Made by a program: the position numbers and the translations under genes. A stretch of DNA of 64,000 bases from Mycobacterium sp. E183 (GTDB lineage Bacteria > Actinomycetota > Actinomycetes > Mycobacteriales > Mycobacteriaceae), in the NCBI RefSeq assembly GCF_001667735.1, contig NZ_LZJN01000004.1:1-64000 (forward strand), in the 5' to 3' direction. Shown one piece after another: positions 17,165-25,051 of the stretch. The notes under the pieces were generated by a model. That model saw only the letters and a list, made by a program, of their open reading frames with translations, ran no database searches and was not told the origin of the DNA. Each line of letters starts with the position of its first letter. Positions within the stretch are counted from its first letter, which is position 1.

Positions 17165-17982
17165 TGGCGGCCCTCGACGCTCTGCGGGATTGGCCAGTCG
17201 AGGCCGCCGCCGCGGCGGTGATCGGACCCGACGGCGTGCTGGCCGGTCACGGCGACACCGAGCGGGTGTTCGTGCTGGCTTCGGTGACCAAGCCGCTGGT
17301 GGCCCGCGCGGTGCAGGTCGCCGTCGAAGAGGGCGTGGTCGACCTGAGCACCGCGGCCGGCCCGCCCGGGGCCACCGTGCGCCATCTGCTGGCGCACGCG
17401 TCGGGGCTGGCGTTGCAGAACGACCACGTGCTCGCCGCCCCCGGCGCGCGGCGCATCTACTCCAACCACGGCTTCACCGTGCTGGCCGAGACCGTGGAGC
17501 GCGAATCGGGCATCGAATTCGGCCGCTACCTAACCGAGGCGGTGTTCCAGCCGCTCGGGATGGCTTCCACCCGGCTGGACGGCGGCGCGGCGGCGGCGGG
17601 GTTCGGGGCGGTGTCCACGGTGGTTGACCTGGCGAAATTCGCCGGCGACCTGCTGCGGCCGGTGACTGTCTCCGCCGAGCTGCACGCCGAGGCGACGACG
17701 GTGCAGTTTCCCGGCCTGGACGGCGTGCTGCCCGGCTACGGCGTCCAGCGGCCCAACGACTGGGGGCTGGGCTTCGAGATTCGGGACGCCAAATCGCCGC
17801 ACTGGACCGGCGCGCACAACTCGCCGCGCACCTACGGCCATTTCGGCCAGGCGGGTGGGTTCATCTGGGCAGATCCCGAACGGGAGCTGGCGCTGGTGGC
17901 CCTGACCAACCGCGATTTCGGGGAGTGGGCGCTGCAGCCGTGGCCGGCGTTCTCGGACGCCGTGGTCGCGGAATACGGCTGA
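17164..17982 (+). CDS. Beta-lactamase/DD-peptidase-fold serine hydrolase (Rv2257c-like)
   Basis: A 272-residue protein of the class C beta-lactamase/esterase fold. The active-site set is Ser40-x-x-Lys43 (ASVTKPL), Tyr99-Ser-Asn101 (IYSNHGF) and GHFGQAGG in place of the KTG strand. Rv2257c has the same length. There is no signal peptide, so it acts in the cytoplasm and is more likely an esterase or amidase than a drug-inactivating lactamase. The ATG overlaps the methyltransferase stop (TGATG), so the two form an operon. Substrate unknown. Confidence 0.85.
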   Translation: MAALDALRDWPVEAAAAAVIGPDGVLAGHGDTERVFVLASVTKPLVARAVQVAVEEGVVDLSTAAGPPGATVRHLLAHASGLALQNDHVLAAPGARRIYSNHGFTVLAETVERESGIEFGRYLTEAVFQPLGMASTRLDGGAAAAGFGAVSTVVDLAKFAGDLLRPVTVSAELHAEATTVQFPGLDGVLPGYGVQRPNDWGLGFEIRDAKSPHWTGAHNSPRTYGHFGQAGGFIWADPERELALVALTNRDFGEWALQPWPAFSDAVVAEYG

Positions 17983-18123
17983 GAAAAAATGCACACTAGC
18001 GCAACACGGGTATCACAAGGCACAATAGACACGCACGACACACAAAATAGTTAGACATCCTGCTTGCCAGGTCCCGCCAGGTCGTTGGGGAAGACGTCCC
18101 TCGCGGAACCGAAGGAGCAGGAA

Positions 18124-18636
18124 ATGCGTGCGTCGAATCAATTCGCCGACGTGACGACTGGCGTGGTGTACGTGCACGCCTCGCCCGCGGCGGTGTGCCC
18201 GCATGTCGAGTGGGCGTTGTCGTCGACCCTTGGGGCGAAGGCGAACCTCACGTGGACCCCGCAGCCGGCCATGCCCGGACAGCTGCGGGCGGTCACCAAC
18301 TGGGTCGGGCCGGTGGGCACCGGCGCCCGGCTGGCCAACGCCCTGCGGTCGTGGTCGGTGCTGCGGTTCGAGGTCACCGAGGACCCCAGCCCCGGAGTCG
18401 ACGGCCAGCGGTTCAGCCACACCCCGCAGCTCGGCCTGTGGAGCGGGGCGATGAGCGCCAACGGCGACGTCATGGTCGGGGAGATGCGACTGCGGGCGCT
18501 GATGTCGCAGGGCGCCGACACCCTGGCCGCCGAGCTGGACACCGTGCTAGGAACGGCGTGGGACGACGCCCTGGAGGCCTACCGCGACGGCGGCGAGGTC
18601 GGCGAGGTGACCTGGCTCAGCCGCGGCGTCGGCTAG
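18124..18636 (+). CDS. DUF3145 protein (Rv2256c-like)
   Basis: A 170-residue protein (MRASNQFADVTTGVVYVHASP..., ...DDALEAYRDGGEVGEVTWL) matching the actinobacterial DUF3145 family, represented by Rv2256c. ATG 18124 has GAAGGAG about 7 nt upstream; the longer start at 18064 is rejected. The 140-bp region upstream (17983-18123) is unusually AT-rich for this genome and probably holds its promoter, though no clear -10/-35 pair is assigned. There are no membrane segments or catalytic motifs, and no known function. Confidence 0.85.
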   Translation: MRASNQFADVTTGVVYVHASPAAVCPHVEWALSSTLGAKANLTWTPQPAMPGQLRAVTNWVGPVGTGARLANALRSWSVLRFEVTEDPSPGVDGQRFSHTPQLGLWSGAMSANGDVMVGEMRLRALMSQGADTLAAELDTVLGTAWDDALEAYRDGGEVGEVTWLSRGVG

Positions 18637-18659
18637 GTCTCCGCGGGAATGTGCGACGT

Positions 18660-18693
18660 CCGGATTTGATATCGCGGGCGATATCAAATCCGG
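18660..18693. terminator. 34-bp palindrome between convergent genes, copy 2
   Basis: Arms CCGGATTTGATATCGC (18660-18675) and the exact complement (18678-18693) flank a 2-nt centre GG. The core matches the palindrome at 14178-14209. It lies between the DUF3145 stop (+) and the dagK stop (-), 24 and 8 bp away, consistent with a shared bidirectional terminator. Confidence 0.65.
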
Positions 18694-18700
18694 TGGCCCG

Positions 18701-19618
18701 CTATTGGTCCCCGGCCCGGCGCAGGATCCGCAGCGCCCCCGCAACCGCGCTGATCTCCGCGGGCAGCGCGCAGGCGAAGTCGCCGTCGGCGTAGACGTTG
18801 ATGCCGGGGCACTCGACGTGAATGGATCGGGCCCGCGTCGTGCTCACCTCGGCGAGGTCGATGTGGGTGCCCTTCATGACGGTGGGGAACAGGCGGACCA
18901 GCTTGGTGCGCGACGCCTCGTGCACCATCGTGATGTCGAGCAGGCCGTCGGTGGGGTCGGCGTGCGGGCAGATCAGCATGCCCCCGCCGTAGCTGCGGGT
19001 GTTGCCGAAGGCCGCCAGCGTGATGTCGGCGTCGATCTCGCGCGTCCCGTCGAGCACCATGCGGAAGGGCAGGAGCCGCAGCTGCGATAGCTCGGCGAGC
19101 ATCGCGACGTAGTACCGCAACCGCCCGTGCGGCCAGCGCATCCGGTTGGCCCGGTCGGTCACCAGCGAGTCGAATCCGGTGGCCGCCACGGTGCCGAACC
19201 ACTTCGTGGCCCCGTCGCTGTTGCGGATGCGGCCCAGATCGATCGTCTGGGTGAAACCTTCGACGATGATGTCCGCCGCGGCCTCGGGATCCTTGGTGGG
19301 AAGCCCGAATTCGCGGGCGTGGTCGTTGCCGGTCCCGGCCGCCACGATGCCGATCGGCACGTCGGTGCCCGCGAGCACCTGCAGCGCGTTGGAGACGACG
19401 CCGTCCCCGCCGGTCACCATTACCGCGTCGGCGCCCTTTTCCAGCGCGGCGCCCACCAGGTACCGCGCGTCTTGCGCGTCGTCGCCGATGATCTCGACGA
19501 CCTCGACCCCGCGGTGGTGCAGCCGCGCGATCGCGAGCTGCGCCGCCCGGATCGCGGCGCCATGCCCCGAGACGGGATTGGTCAGCGCGATCACCTTCGC
19601 GATCTCGCGCCGGGTCAT
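18701..19618 (-). CDS. dagK: Diacylglycerol kinase DagK
   Basis: A 305-residue lipid kinase (DAGK_cat family). The nucleotide site is VTGGDGVVSNAL (GGDG at 70-73) and AAGTGNDHAREFGLP (GTGND at 95-99), and the C-terminal part contains YGGGMLICPHADPTDGLLDI. It fits Rv2252, which phosphorylates diacylglycerol to phosphatidic acid and feeds phosphatidylinositol mannoside synthesis. ATG 19618 overlaps the stop of the flavoprotein upstream by 4 nt (ATGA), so both are co-translated, linking it to glycerolipid metabolism. Confidence 0.92.
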   Translation of the reverse strand: MTRREIAKVIALTNPVSGHGAAIRAAQLAIARLHHRGVEVVEIIGDDAQDARYLVGAALEKGADAVMVTGGDGVVSNALQVLAGTDVPIGIVAAGTGNDHAREFGLPTKDPEAAADIIVEGFTQTIDLGRIRNSDGATKWFGTVAATGFDSLVTDRANRMRWPHGRLRYYVAMLAELSQLRLLPFRMVLDGTREIDADITLAAFGNTRSYGGGMLICPHADPTDGLLDITMVHEASRTKLVRLFPTVMKGTHIDLAEVSTTRARSIHVECPGINVYADGDFACALPAEISAVAGALRILRRAGDQ

Positions 19619-21225
19619 GGAATCAGCTTGCCCGGGTTGAGGATTCCGGCCGGGTCCAGGGTGGCCTTCACCGCGCGCAGCACCTGCACGCCCAGCTCGC
19701 CCACCTCGTCGCCCATCCAGGGGCGGTGGTCGGCGCCGACCGCATGGTGGTGGGTGATGGTCCCGCCGGTGGCCATGATCGCGTCGCACGCGGCCTTCTT
19801 GGCGGCCCACCATTGTTCGATCGGGTTGCCGCGCTGCCCGGCGACGACGGTGAAGTACAGCGACGCCCCGGTCGGGTAGACGTGCGAGATGTGGCACATC
19901 ACCAACGCGGGCGTGCCGCTCGCGGCCAGAGCGTCCGTAAGCGCTTGCGTCACAGCGGCTTTGAGGGCCGCAACATTGGACCAGTCGGTGGCCGTCTCGA
20001 GCGTCTCGCACAGCGCGCCCGCCGACAGCAGCGAATCGCGCAGGTACGGCGCGCCGAAGCGCCCGTGCTCCCACGCCCGCGCCGGCGCTTCGCCCAGCGA
20101 GGTTCCGCCCTGCGCCGCCAGCAGGGCGCTGGTTTCGGCGTGCCGGCTTTCGACGTGTTCCTCGGTGCCTTCGAACACGGTGATGCCCAGGCAACCGCCG
20201 GTGATCTGGCTTTCCCCGATGGACTCGGTGGTGGCCAGGTTGACCCCGGTCTCGGCCTCGTCGGAAAGCCGGATGACCGTGGGGCCGGTCGCGGTTTGGG
20301 TGACGGCGCGCAGGGCTGCGGCGCCGGTCTCGAAGTCGGGGAAGGACCACGCCTCGTAGCGGACGGCCGCCGGGACCCGGTGCACGCGCAGCCGCACCCG
20401 GGTGATGACGCCGAAGACGCCCTCGGACCCGATCATCAGCTGGCGCAGGTCGGGGCCGGCCGCGGACTCGGGCGCGCGGCCCAGGTCCAGGGTGCCCACC
20501 GGCGTGACCACCCGCAGGCCGCGCACCATGTCGTTGAAGCGGCCGTAGCCCGCCGAGTCCTGCCCGGACGAGCGCGTGGCGGCGAAGCCGCCGATCGTCG
20601 CGTATTCGAAGCTCTGCGGGAAATGCCCGAGCGAAAAACCTTGGGCGCCAAGCATGCGTTCGGCATCCGGCCCGGTGACGCCGGCCCCGAACACGGCCTG
20701 GCCGGACACCTCGTCGAGGGAGAACAGTTGGTCGAGGCGGCGCAGGTCGAGCGACACCACGGCGGGGAACTCGCCGCGAATGGGATCCAGGCCGCCGACC
20801 ACACTGGTGCCGCCGCCGAACGGAACCACGGCGATGTGGTGGTGGGAGCAGTAGCGCAGGATCGTGGCGACGGCGTCCTCGTCACCGGGCAGCAAGACCG
20901 CGTCGGGCGCGTCCTGCACGCCGGCGTCCTTGCGGCGCAGCAGATCGAGCGTGGACTTGCCGCCGGCGTGCAGCAGCCGGTCCCGGTCGTCGGTGCGGCA
21001 GTACTCGGCGCCGACGAGCTCGGCCAGCGCGTCGCGATGGGCCTGCGAGAGCGCCGACGGGCGCAGGCGCACCTGATCGGGTTGCAGCTCGGCGGCGCCG
21101 GAATCCTGCACGCCGACGGCCTGTTTCAGCAGCGTCCTTATGCCCTCGGAGAGCGGCTTGGCCGCGGCCGGATCCCCCCACGCGTTCCATTTCATCGGGG
21201 GGAGCAGGCCCTCGGGTTGCGTCAT
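19615..21225 (-). CDS. FAD-linked oxidase, alkyl-DHAP-synthase-like (Rv2251-like)
   Basis: A 536-residue FAD_binding_4 flavoprotein. The FAD loop is VVPFGGGTSVVGG near residue 140, the conserved ATIGGFAATRSSGQDSAGYG follows, and the C-terminal active-site stretch is THHHAVGADHRPWM. This HHH...W arrangement is that of alkylglycerone-phosphate synthase, which makes the ether bond of ether lipids in eukaryotes. D-lactate dehydrogenase-type activity is the alternative. It is coupled to dagK (ATGA overlap) and divergent from a TetR gene. The first codon is 17 bp from the TetR start, so it is likely leaderless. Confidence 0.85.
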   Translation of the reverse strand: MTQPEGLLPPMKWNAWGDPAAAKPLSEGIRTLLKQAVGVQDSGAAELQPDQVRLRPSALSQAHRDALAELVGAEYCRTDDRDRLLHAGGKSTLDLLRRKDAGVQDAPDAVLLPGDEDAVATILRYCSHHHIAVVPFGGGTSVVGGLDPIRGEFPAVVSLDLRRLDQLFSLDEVSGQAVFGAGVTGPDAERMLGAQGFSLGHFPQSFEYATIGGFAATRSSGQDSAGYGRFNDMVRGLRVVTPVGTLDLGRAPESAAGPDLRQLMIGSEGVFGVITRVRLRVHRVPAAVRYEAWSFPDFETGAAALRAVTQTATGPTVIRLSDEAETGVNLATTESIGESQITGGCLGITVFEGTEEHVESRHAETSALLAAQGGTSLGEAPARAWEHGRFGAPYLRDSLLSAGALCETLETATDWSNVAALKAAVTQALTDALAASGTPALVMCHISHVYPTGASLYFTVVAGQRGNPIEQWWAAKKAACDAIMATGGTITHHHAVGADHRPWMGDEVGELGVQVLRAVKATLDPAGILNPGKLIP

Positions 21226-21263
21226 GCGTTACAGTATTACACATGCTGTCAACCAGTAACGCA
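21225..21263. promoter_or_regulatory. Divergent promoter with inverted-repeat operator (TetR site)
   Basis: Only 17 bp separate the divergent starts at 21225 (-) and 21243 (+). TGCGTTAC (21225-21232) and GTAACGCA (21256-21263) form an inverted repeat that covers both start codons. TACAGT (21230-21235) lies 7 nt before the plus ATG, and its near mirror TACTGT lies 5 nt before the minus ATG: both resemble leaderless -10 boxes. The adjacent TetR protein probably binds here and controls both directions. Confidence 0.45.
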
Positions 21264-21818
21264 CGCGTCCCGGTGGACACGGGGGAGCGCATCCTCGCGG
21301 CGGCGGCCAGCTGCGTGGTCGACTTCGGGGTGGACCGGGTCACCCTGGCCGAGATCGCGCGACGTGCCGGCGTCAGCAGGCCCACGGTGTACCGGCGCTG
21401 GCCGGACACCCCGTCGATCGTCGCGGCGCTGTTGACCCGCCACATCACCGAGGTGATGCGGGACGCGCCGCTGCTCGGTGACGACCGGGAATCCCTTGTG
21501 CGACAGATCGTTACGGTGGCCAATCTGCTGCGTCGCGACCGCCTCGTCATGTCGGTGCTGCACTCCGAACTCGCGCCGATCTACATCACCGAGCGGCTGG
21601 GAACCAGCCAGCACATGCTGATCGACGCCCTCGCCGCCCGGCTGCGGGTGGCCCAGCGCAACGGCAGCGTGCGCGCCGGCGACCCCGTCCAGATGGCCAC
21701 CATGGTGTTGCTGATCGCCCAGTCGACCATTCAGTCGGCGCAGATCGTCGAACCCCTCCTCGACGCCGACACGCTGGCCGTCGAACTCGCTTACTCGCTG
21801 AACGGATACCTGTCGTGA
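21243..21818 (+). CDS. TetR-family transcriptional regulator (Rv2250c-like)
   Basis: A 191-residue TetR regulator. The N-terminal helix-turn-helix is TLAEIARRAGVSRPTVYRRW (~34-55), and the remaining ~130 residues form the ligand/dimer domain. The genes on either side (glpD1 downstream and overlapping by 4 nt, and the divergent flavoprotein-dagK unit) are the likely targets, which would make it a regulator of glycerol/ether-lipid metabolism. The inverted repeat at 21225-21263 is the probable operator. The ligand is unknown. The ATG directly follows a -10-like box, so the mRNA may be leaderless. Confidence 0.88.
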   Translation: MLSTSNARVPVDTGERILAAAASCVVDFGVDRVTLAEIARRAGVSRPTVYRRWPDTPSIVAALLTRHITEVMRDAPLLGDDRESLVRQIVTVANLLRRDRLVMSVLHSELAPIYITERLGTSQHMLIDALAARLRVAQRNGSVRAGDPVQMATMVLLIAQSTIQSAQIVEPLLDADTLAVELAYSLNGYLS

Positions 21819-23359
21819 TACCCGACCCCACCGCGCTGAACGCCGCCCGCCGCGAGGCGGACCTGACTGCCCTGGCCGACGGCGAGCCGCTGGACGTCGT
21901 CGTGATCGGCGGCGGCATCACCGGCGCCGGCATCGCCCTGGACGCCGCGTCGCGCGGGCTGCGGGTGGCGCTGGTGGAGAAGCACGACCTCGCCTTCGGC
22001 ACCAGCCGGTGGAGCTCCAAACTGGTGCACGGCGGGCTGCGTTACCTCGCGACCGGCAACGTGGGGATCGCCCGCCGCAGCGCCCTCGAGCGCGGAATCC
22101 TGATGGGCCGCAACGCCCCCCACTTGGTTCACGCGATGCCGCAAGTGGTTCCGTTGTTGCCCTCGATGAGCCGGGGCAAGCGCGCGCTGGTGCGCGCGGG
22201 GTTCCTGGCGGGCGACGCGCTGCGGACGCTTGCGGGCACGTCGTCGTCGATACTGCCGCGGTCGCGCCGGATCTCACCGGAGCGCGTCGTGCAGCTGGCG
22301 CCCACCGTTCGGCGCGCGGGGCTGGACGGCGGGCTGCTGGCCTACGACGGGCAGTTGATCGACGACGCCCGCCTGGTCACCGCGGTCGCGCGCACCGCGG
22401 CGCAGCACGGCGCACGGATCCTGACCTACGTGGCGGCGTCGAGGGCCACCGGCACCTCGGTGCGGCTGACCGACCAGCGCACGGGACAGTCGTTCGACGT
22501 CGCGGCGCGGGCGGTCATCAACGCCGCCGGGGTGTGGGCCGCGGAGATCGACGGCCTGCTGCGGCTGCGGCCCAGCCGCGGAACGCATCTGGTGTTCGAC
22601 GCCGAAGCGTTCGGGAATCCCACTGCGGCGCTGACGATTCCGATCCCCGGCGAGCTCAACCGGTTCGTCTTCGCCATGCCCGAGCAGCTGGGCCGGGTCT
22701 ATCTGGGGCTGACCGACGAAGCCGCCCCCGGCCCGATTCCGGATGTGCCCACACCGTCGGCCGACGAGGTCACCTTCCTGCTCGACACGGTCAACACCGC
22801 GTTGGGGGTCGCGCTCGGGCCGGCCGACGTCATCGGCGCCTACGCGGGGCTGCGGCCGCTGATCGACACCGGCGAGGGCCGCACCGCCGACGTCTCGCGC
22901 GAGCACGCCGTCGTGGAGTCGGCGTCCGGGATCATCAGCGTGATCGGCGGCAAGCTGACCGAGTACCGCTACATGGCGCAAGACGTGCTGGACCGCGCCG
23001 TCGGCCTTCGGCGCCTGCCCGCCGCGAAGTGCCGGACCCATGACCTGCCGCTGGTCGGGGCGCCCGCCAATCCGGGACCGCCGGGCTCCGGCCCGGTCGC
23101 CGGGTTGCCGGACTCGCTGGTGCGGCGGTACGGCGCCGAGGCCGCCAAGGTCGTGGCCACCGCCACGTGTAAGCGCCCGACCGAGCCGGTCGCCGAGGGC
23201 ATCGACGTCACCCGGGCGGAATTCGAGTACGCCATCACCCATGAGGGCGCGCTGGATGTCTCCGACATCGTGGACCGGCGGACCCGCATCGGCCTGGTGG
23301 CCTCCGATCGCGAGCGGGCGCTGCCGGCGGCCGAGGAGTTCGTGGCGCGCCTGGGTTAG
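21815..23359 (+). CDS. glpD1: Aerobic glycerol-3-phosphate dehydrogenase GlpD1
   Basis: A 514-residue FAD enzyme. The dinucleotide motif is VVVIGGGITGAGIALDAASRG in outline (~residues 28-47), followed by VEKHDLAFGTSRWSSKLVHGGLRYL, the GlpD signature, and C-terminal conserved GGKLTEYR. It oxidises sn-glycerol-3-phosphate to dihydroxyacetone phosphate and passes electrons to menaquinone at the membrane. The GTG start at 21815 overlaps the TetR stop (GTGA), so it is translated with its probable regulator. The pairing with an alkyl-DHAP-synthase-like gene, which would consume an acyl-DHAP, is functionally coherent. Confidence 0.9.
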   Translation: MIPDPTALNAARREADLTALADGEPLDVVVIGGGITGAGIALDAASRGLRVALVEKHDLAFGTSRWSSKLVHGGLRYLATGNVGIARRSALERGILMGRNAPHLVHAMPQVVPLLPSMSRGKRALVRAGFLAGDALRTLAGTSSSILPRSRRISPERVVQLAPTVRRAGLDGGLLAYDGQLIDDARLVTAVARTAAQHGARILTYVAASRATGTSVRLTDQRTGQSFDVAARAVINAAGVWAAEIDGLLRLRPSRGTHLVFDAEAFGNPTAALTIPIPGELNRFVFAMPEQLGRVYLGLTDEAAPGPIPDVPTPSADEVTFLLDTVNTALGVALGPADVIGAYAGLRPLIDTGEGRTADVSREHAVVESASGIISVIGGKLTEYRYMAQDVLDRAVGLRRLPAAKCRTHDLPLVGAPANPGPPGSGPVAGLPDSLVRRYGAEAAKVVATATCKRPTEPVAEGIDVTRAEFEYAITHEGALDVSDIVDRRTRIGLVASDRERALPAAEEFVARLG

Positions 23360-23391
23360 GCGCCGAAACTTGATTCTGACTGTAGATATCG

Positions 23392-23410
23392 AATGATAGC
23401 GACTATCATT
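23392..23410. promoter_or_regulatory. Perfect operator palindrome before the flavin monooxygenase
   Basis: AATGATAG (23392-23399), CGA, CTATCATT (23403-23410) is a perfect 8-3-8 inverted repeat ending 7 bp before the ATG at 23418. TATCAT inside it could be a -10 box for a leaderless mRNA, so binding would block transcription. The repeat has the size of a TetR or MarR operator. No regulator gene is adjacent, so the factor is encoded elsewhere. Confidence 0.6.
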
Positions 23411-23417
23411 TTGTTCT

Positions 23418-24977
23418 ATGACGACCACACGAGTTCCAGTCCTCATCGTCGGCGCCGGCGCCGCCGGCCTCGCCACGTCGGCATTGCTGGCGAAACACGG
23501 GGTCCGCTCGCTGCTGGTCGAGAAGCGGCGCGAGGTGTTCATCTATCCGAAGGCCCGCAACCTCAGCTTCCGCACCCTGGAAATCCTGCGCGGTCTTGGA
23601 TTGGCCGACGAGATCCACGCGGTCGCCAACGGCGTTTCCGACATGCTGAGCAAGCCGACGCTCAACAGCGCCGAACAGCGTCAGGCGATCGACATCAACG
23701 CGATCTTCGCGCCGTTCGACGAATTAAGCCCCGAGCCCGGCGGCCAGTACTGCCCGCAGAGCGCCTTCGAACCGATCCTGCTCACCCACATCCGCCGGCG
23801 CGGCAGCGAGGTGCGCTACAACACGGAGTTGGGCTCGTTCGAACAAGACGCTAGCGGCATCACCGCGGTTGTCCGCGATCGCGAGTCGGGCGCGACCGAG
23901 GCGGTACGCGCCGACTATCTCGTCGCGGCCGACGGCGTGCACAGCCCGGTCCGCGACGCGCTTGGCGTGACCACCTCCGGCCACGGGGCATTGCCCATCT
24001 ATGTCGTGTTCATCTACTTCCGGGCGCCGTGGCGAAAATTCGCTCCGGACCTGGGCGACGGCGACGCCATCCAAGTCAGCAACCCGGACGTCGAGGGAAT
24101 TTTTCTGTCGGTGCGCGACGACATGGGCATGTTCATCACCACGTACTTTCCCGCCCGCGGGGAAACCGCCGTACAGTTCACCGCCCAGCGGTGCCGCGAG
24201 ATGCTGAGCAAAGCGATCGGTGAGCCGATGGACGTGGAAATCATCGATGTGGCACCCTGGCAGCCCTACGAGCGGGTAGCCAACCAATTCCACTGCGGCC
24301 GAGTGTTTCTCGTCGGCGACTCGGCCCATACCATGCCGCCGTTCAAGGGCGGCGGGGCCAACACCGCCATCCAGAGCGCGCATAACCTGGCCTGGAAACT
24401 GGCCGCCGTCGTGAACGGGACCGCCGGCCCGGCCCTGCTGACCACCTACCATGCCGAGCGACACCCGGTCGGGCGCTTCAATGCTCGCCAGTCGCTTAGC
24501 GGGCCGTCGCTGGGCTTCCTGCGGTTGGACGACGACCGGCCCATGTTGCCGCCGGACGAGGAGGCGCCGATGTTCGCGCTGCTTATCGGCTACCAATACC
24601 GCTCGGGCGCAGTGGTTTCCGATGATCCCGGCCCGGCGGATCCCGACGCCGTGTCGCTGATCGACGAATTGCGCGGGCAGCCCGGCACTCGGGTGCCGCA
24701 TGTTTGGGTGCGCGAGGGGGTTTCGACGCTCGACCTGCTGGGCCCGGGATTCACCGTGCTCACCGGCGACGAACGCTGGTGCGCCGCCGCGGCTTCGGCG
24801 TCGGTGGCCGCGCATCGCATCGAGAGCGACGAGTGGGCGGCGGTCACCGGGCTCGGCCCTTCCGGCGCGCTGCTGGTGCGCCCCGACGATTTCGTCGGCT
24901 GGCGCTGTGACTTTCTGCCCGACGATCCCGAAGGGCAACTGCGGGCGGTGCTTGCGAAGATCCTCTGCAGACCATGA
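23418..24977 (+). CDS. FAD-dependent aromatic hydroxylase (PheA/TfdB-type monooxygenase)
   Basis: A 519-residue group A flavin monooxygenase. It has an N-terminal LIVGAGAAGLATSALLAKHG (FAD), a middle FAD motif YLVAADGVHSPVRDALG (DG motif) and FLVGDSAHTMPPFKGGGANT (GD motif), and a thioredoxin-like C-terminal domain typical of phenol/chlorophenol hydroxylases and polyketide hydroxylases. It uses NAD(P)H and O2 to hydroxylate an aromatic ring or oxidise a phenolic substrate. The gene is in an insert between glpD1 and accD6 (compared with memory of H37Rv) and has its own palindromic operator. Substrate not determinable. Confidence 0.85.
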   Translation: MTTTRVPVLIVGAGAAGLATSALLAKHGVRSLLVEKRREVFIYPKARNLSFRTLEILRGLGLADEIHAVANGVSDMLSKPTLNSAEQRQAIDINAIFAPFDELSPEPGGQYCPQSAFEPILLTHIRRRGSEVRYNTELGSFEQDASGITAVVRDRESGATEAVRADYLVAADGVHSPVRDALGVTTSGHGALPIYVVFIYFRAPWRKFAPDLGDGDAIQVSNPDVEGIFLSVRDDMGMFITTYFPARGETAVQFTAQRCREMLSKAIGEPMDVEIIDVAPWQPYERVANQFHCGRVFLVGDSAHTMPPFKGGGANTAIQSAHNLAWKLAAVVNGTAGPALLTTYHAERHPVGRFNARQSLSGPSLGFLRLDDDRPMLPPDEEAPMFALLIGYQYRSGAVVSDDPGPADPDAVSLIDELRGQPGTRVPHVWVREGVSTLDLLGPGFTVLTGDERWCAAAASASVAAHRIESDEWAAVTGLGPSGALLVRPDDFVGWRCDFLPDDPEGQLRAVLAKILCRP

Positions 24978-24987
24978 CCGCGCTCCG

Positions 24988-25045
24988 TGAGCAGACACAA
25001 AAGCGCATGGCCAAAGCGTGTTGCGTGCGATTATGTGTCTGCTCG
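24988..25045. repeat. 58-nt palindromic element, copy B (21-16-21)
   Basis: Arms 24988-25008 and 25025-25045 are 21 nt with about 4 mismatches, around a 16-nt loop (25009-25024). The core GAGCAGACACAAA is shared with copy A. It lies right after the monooxygenase stop and 6 bp from the DUF559 stop. Confidence 0.85.
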
Positions 25046-25051
25046 GCGGCG

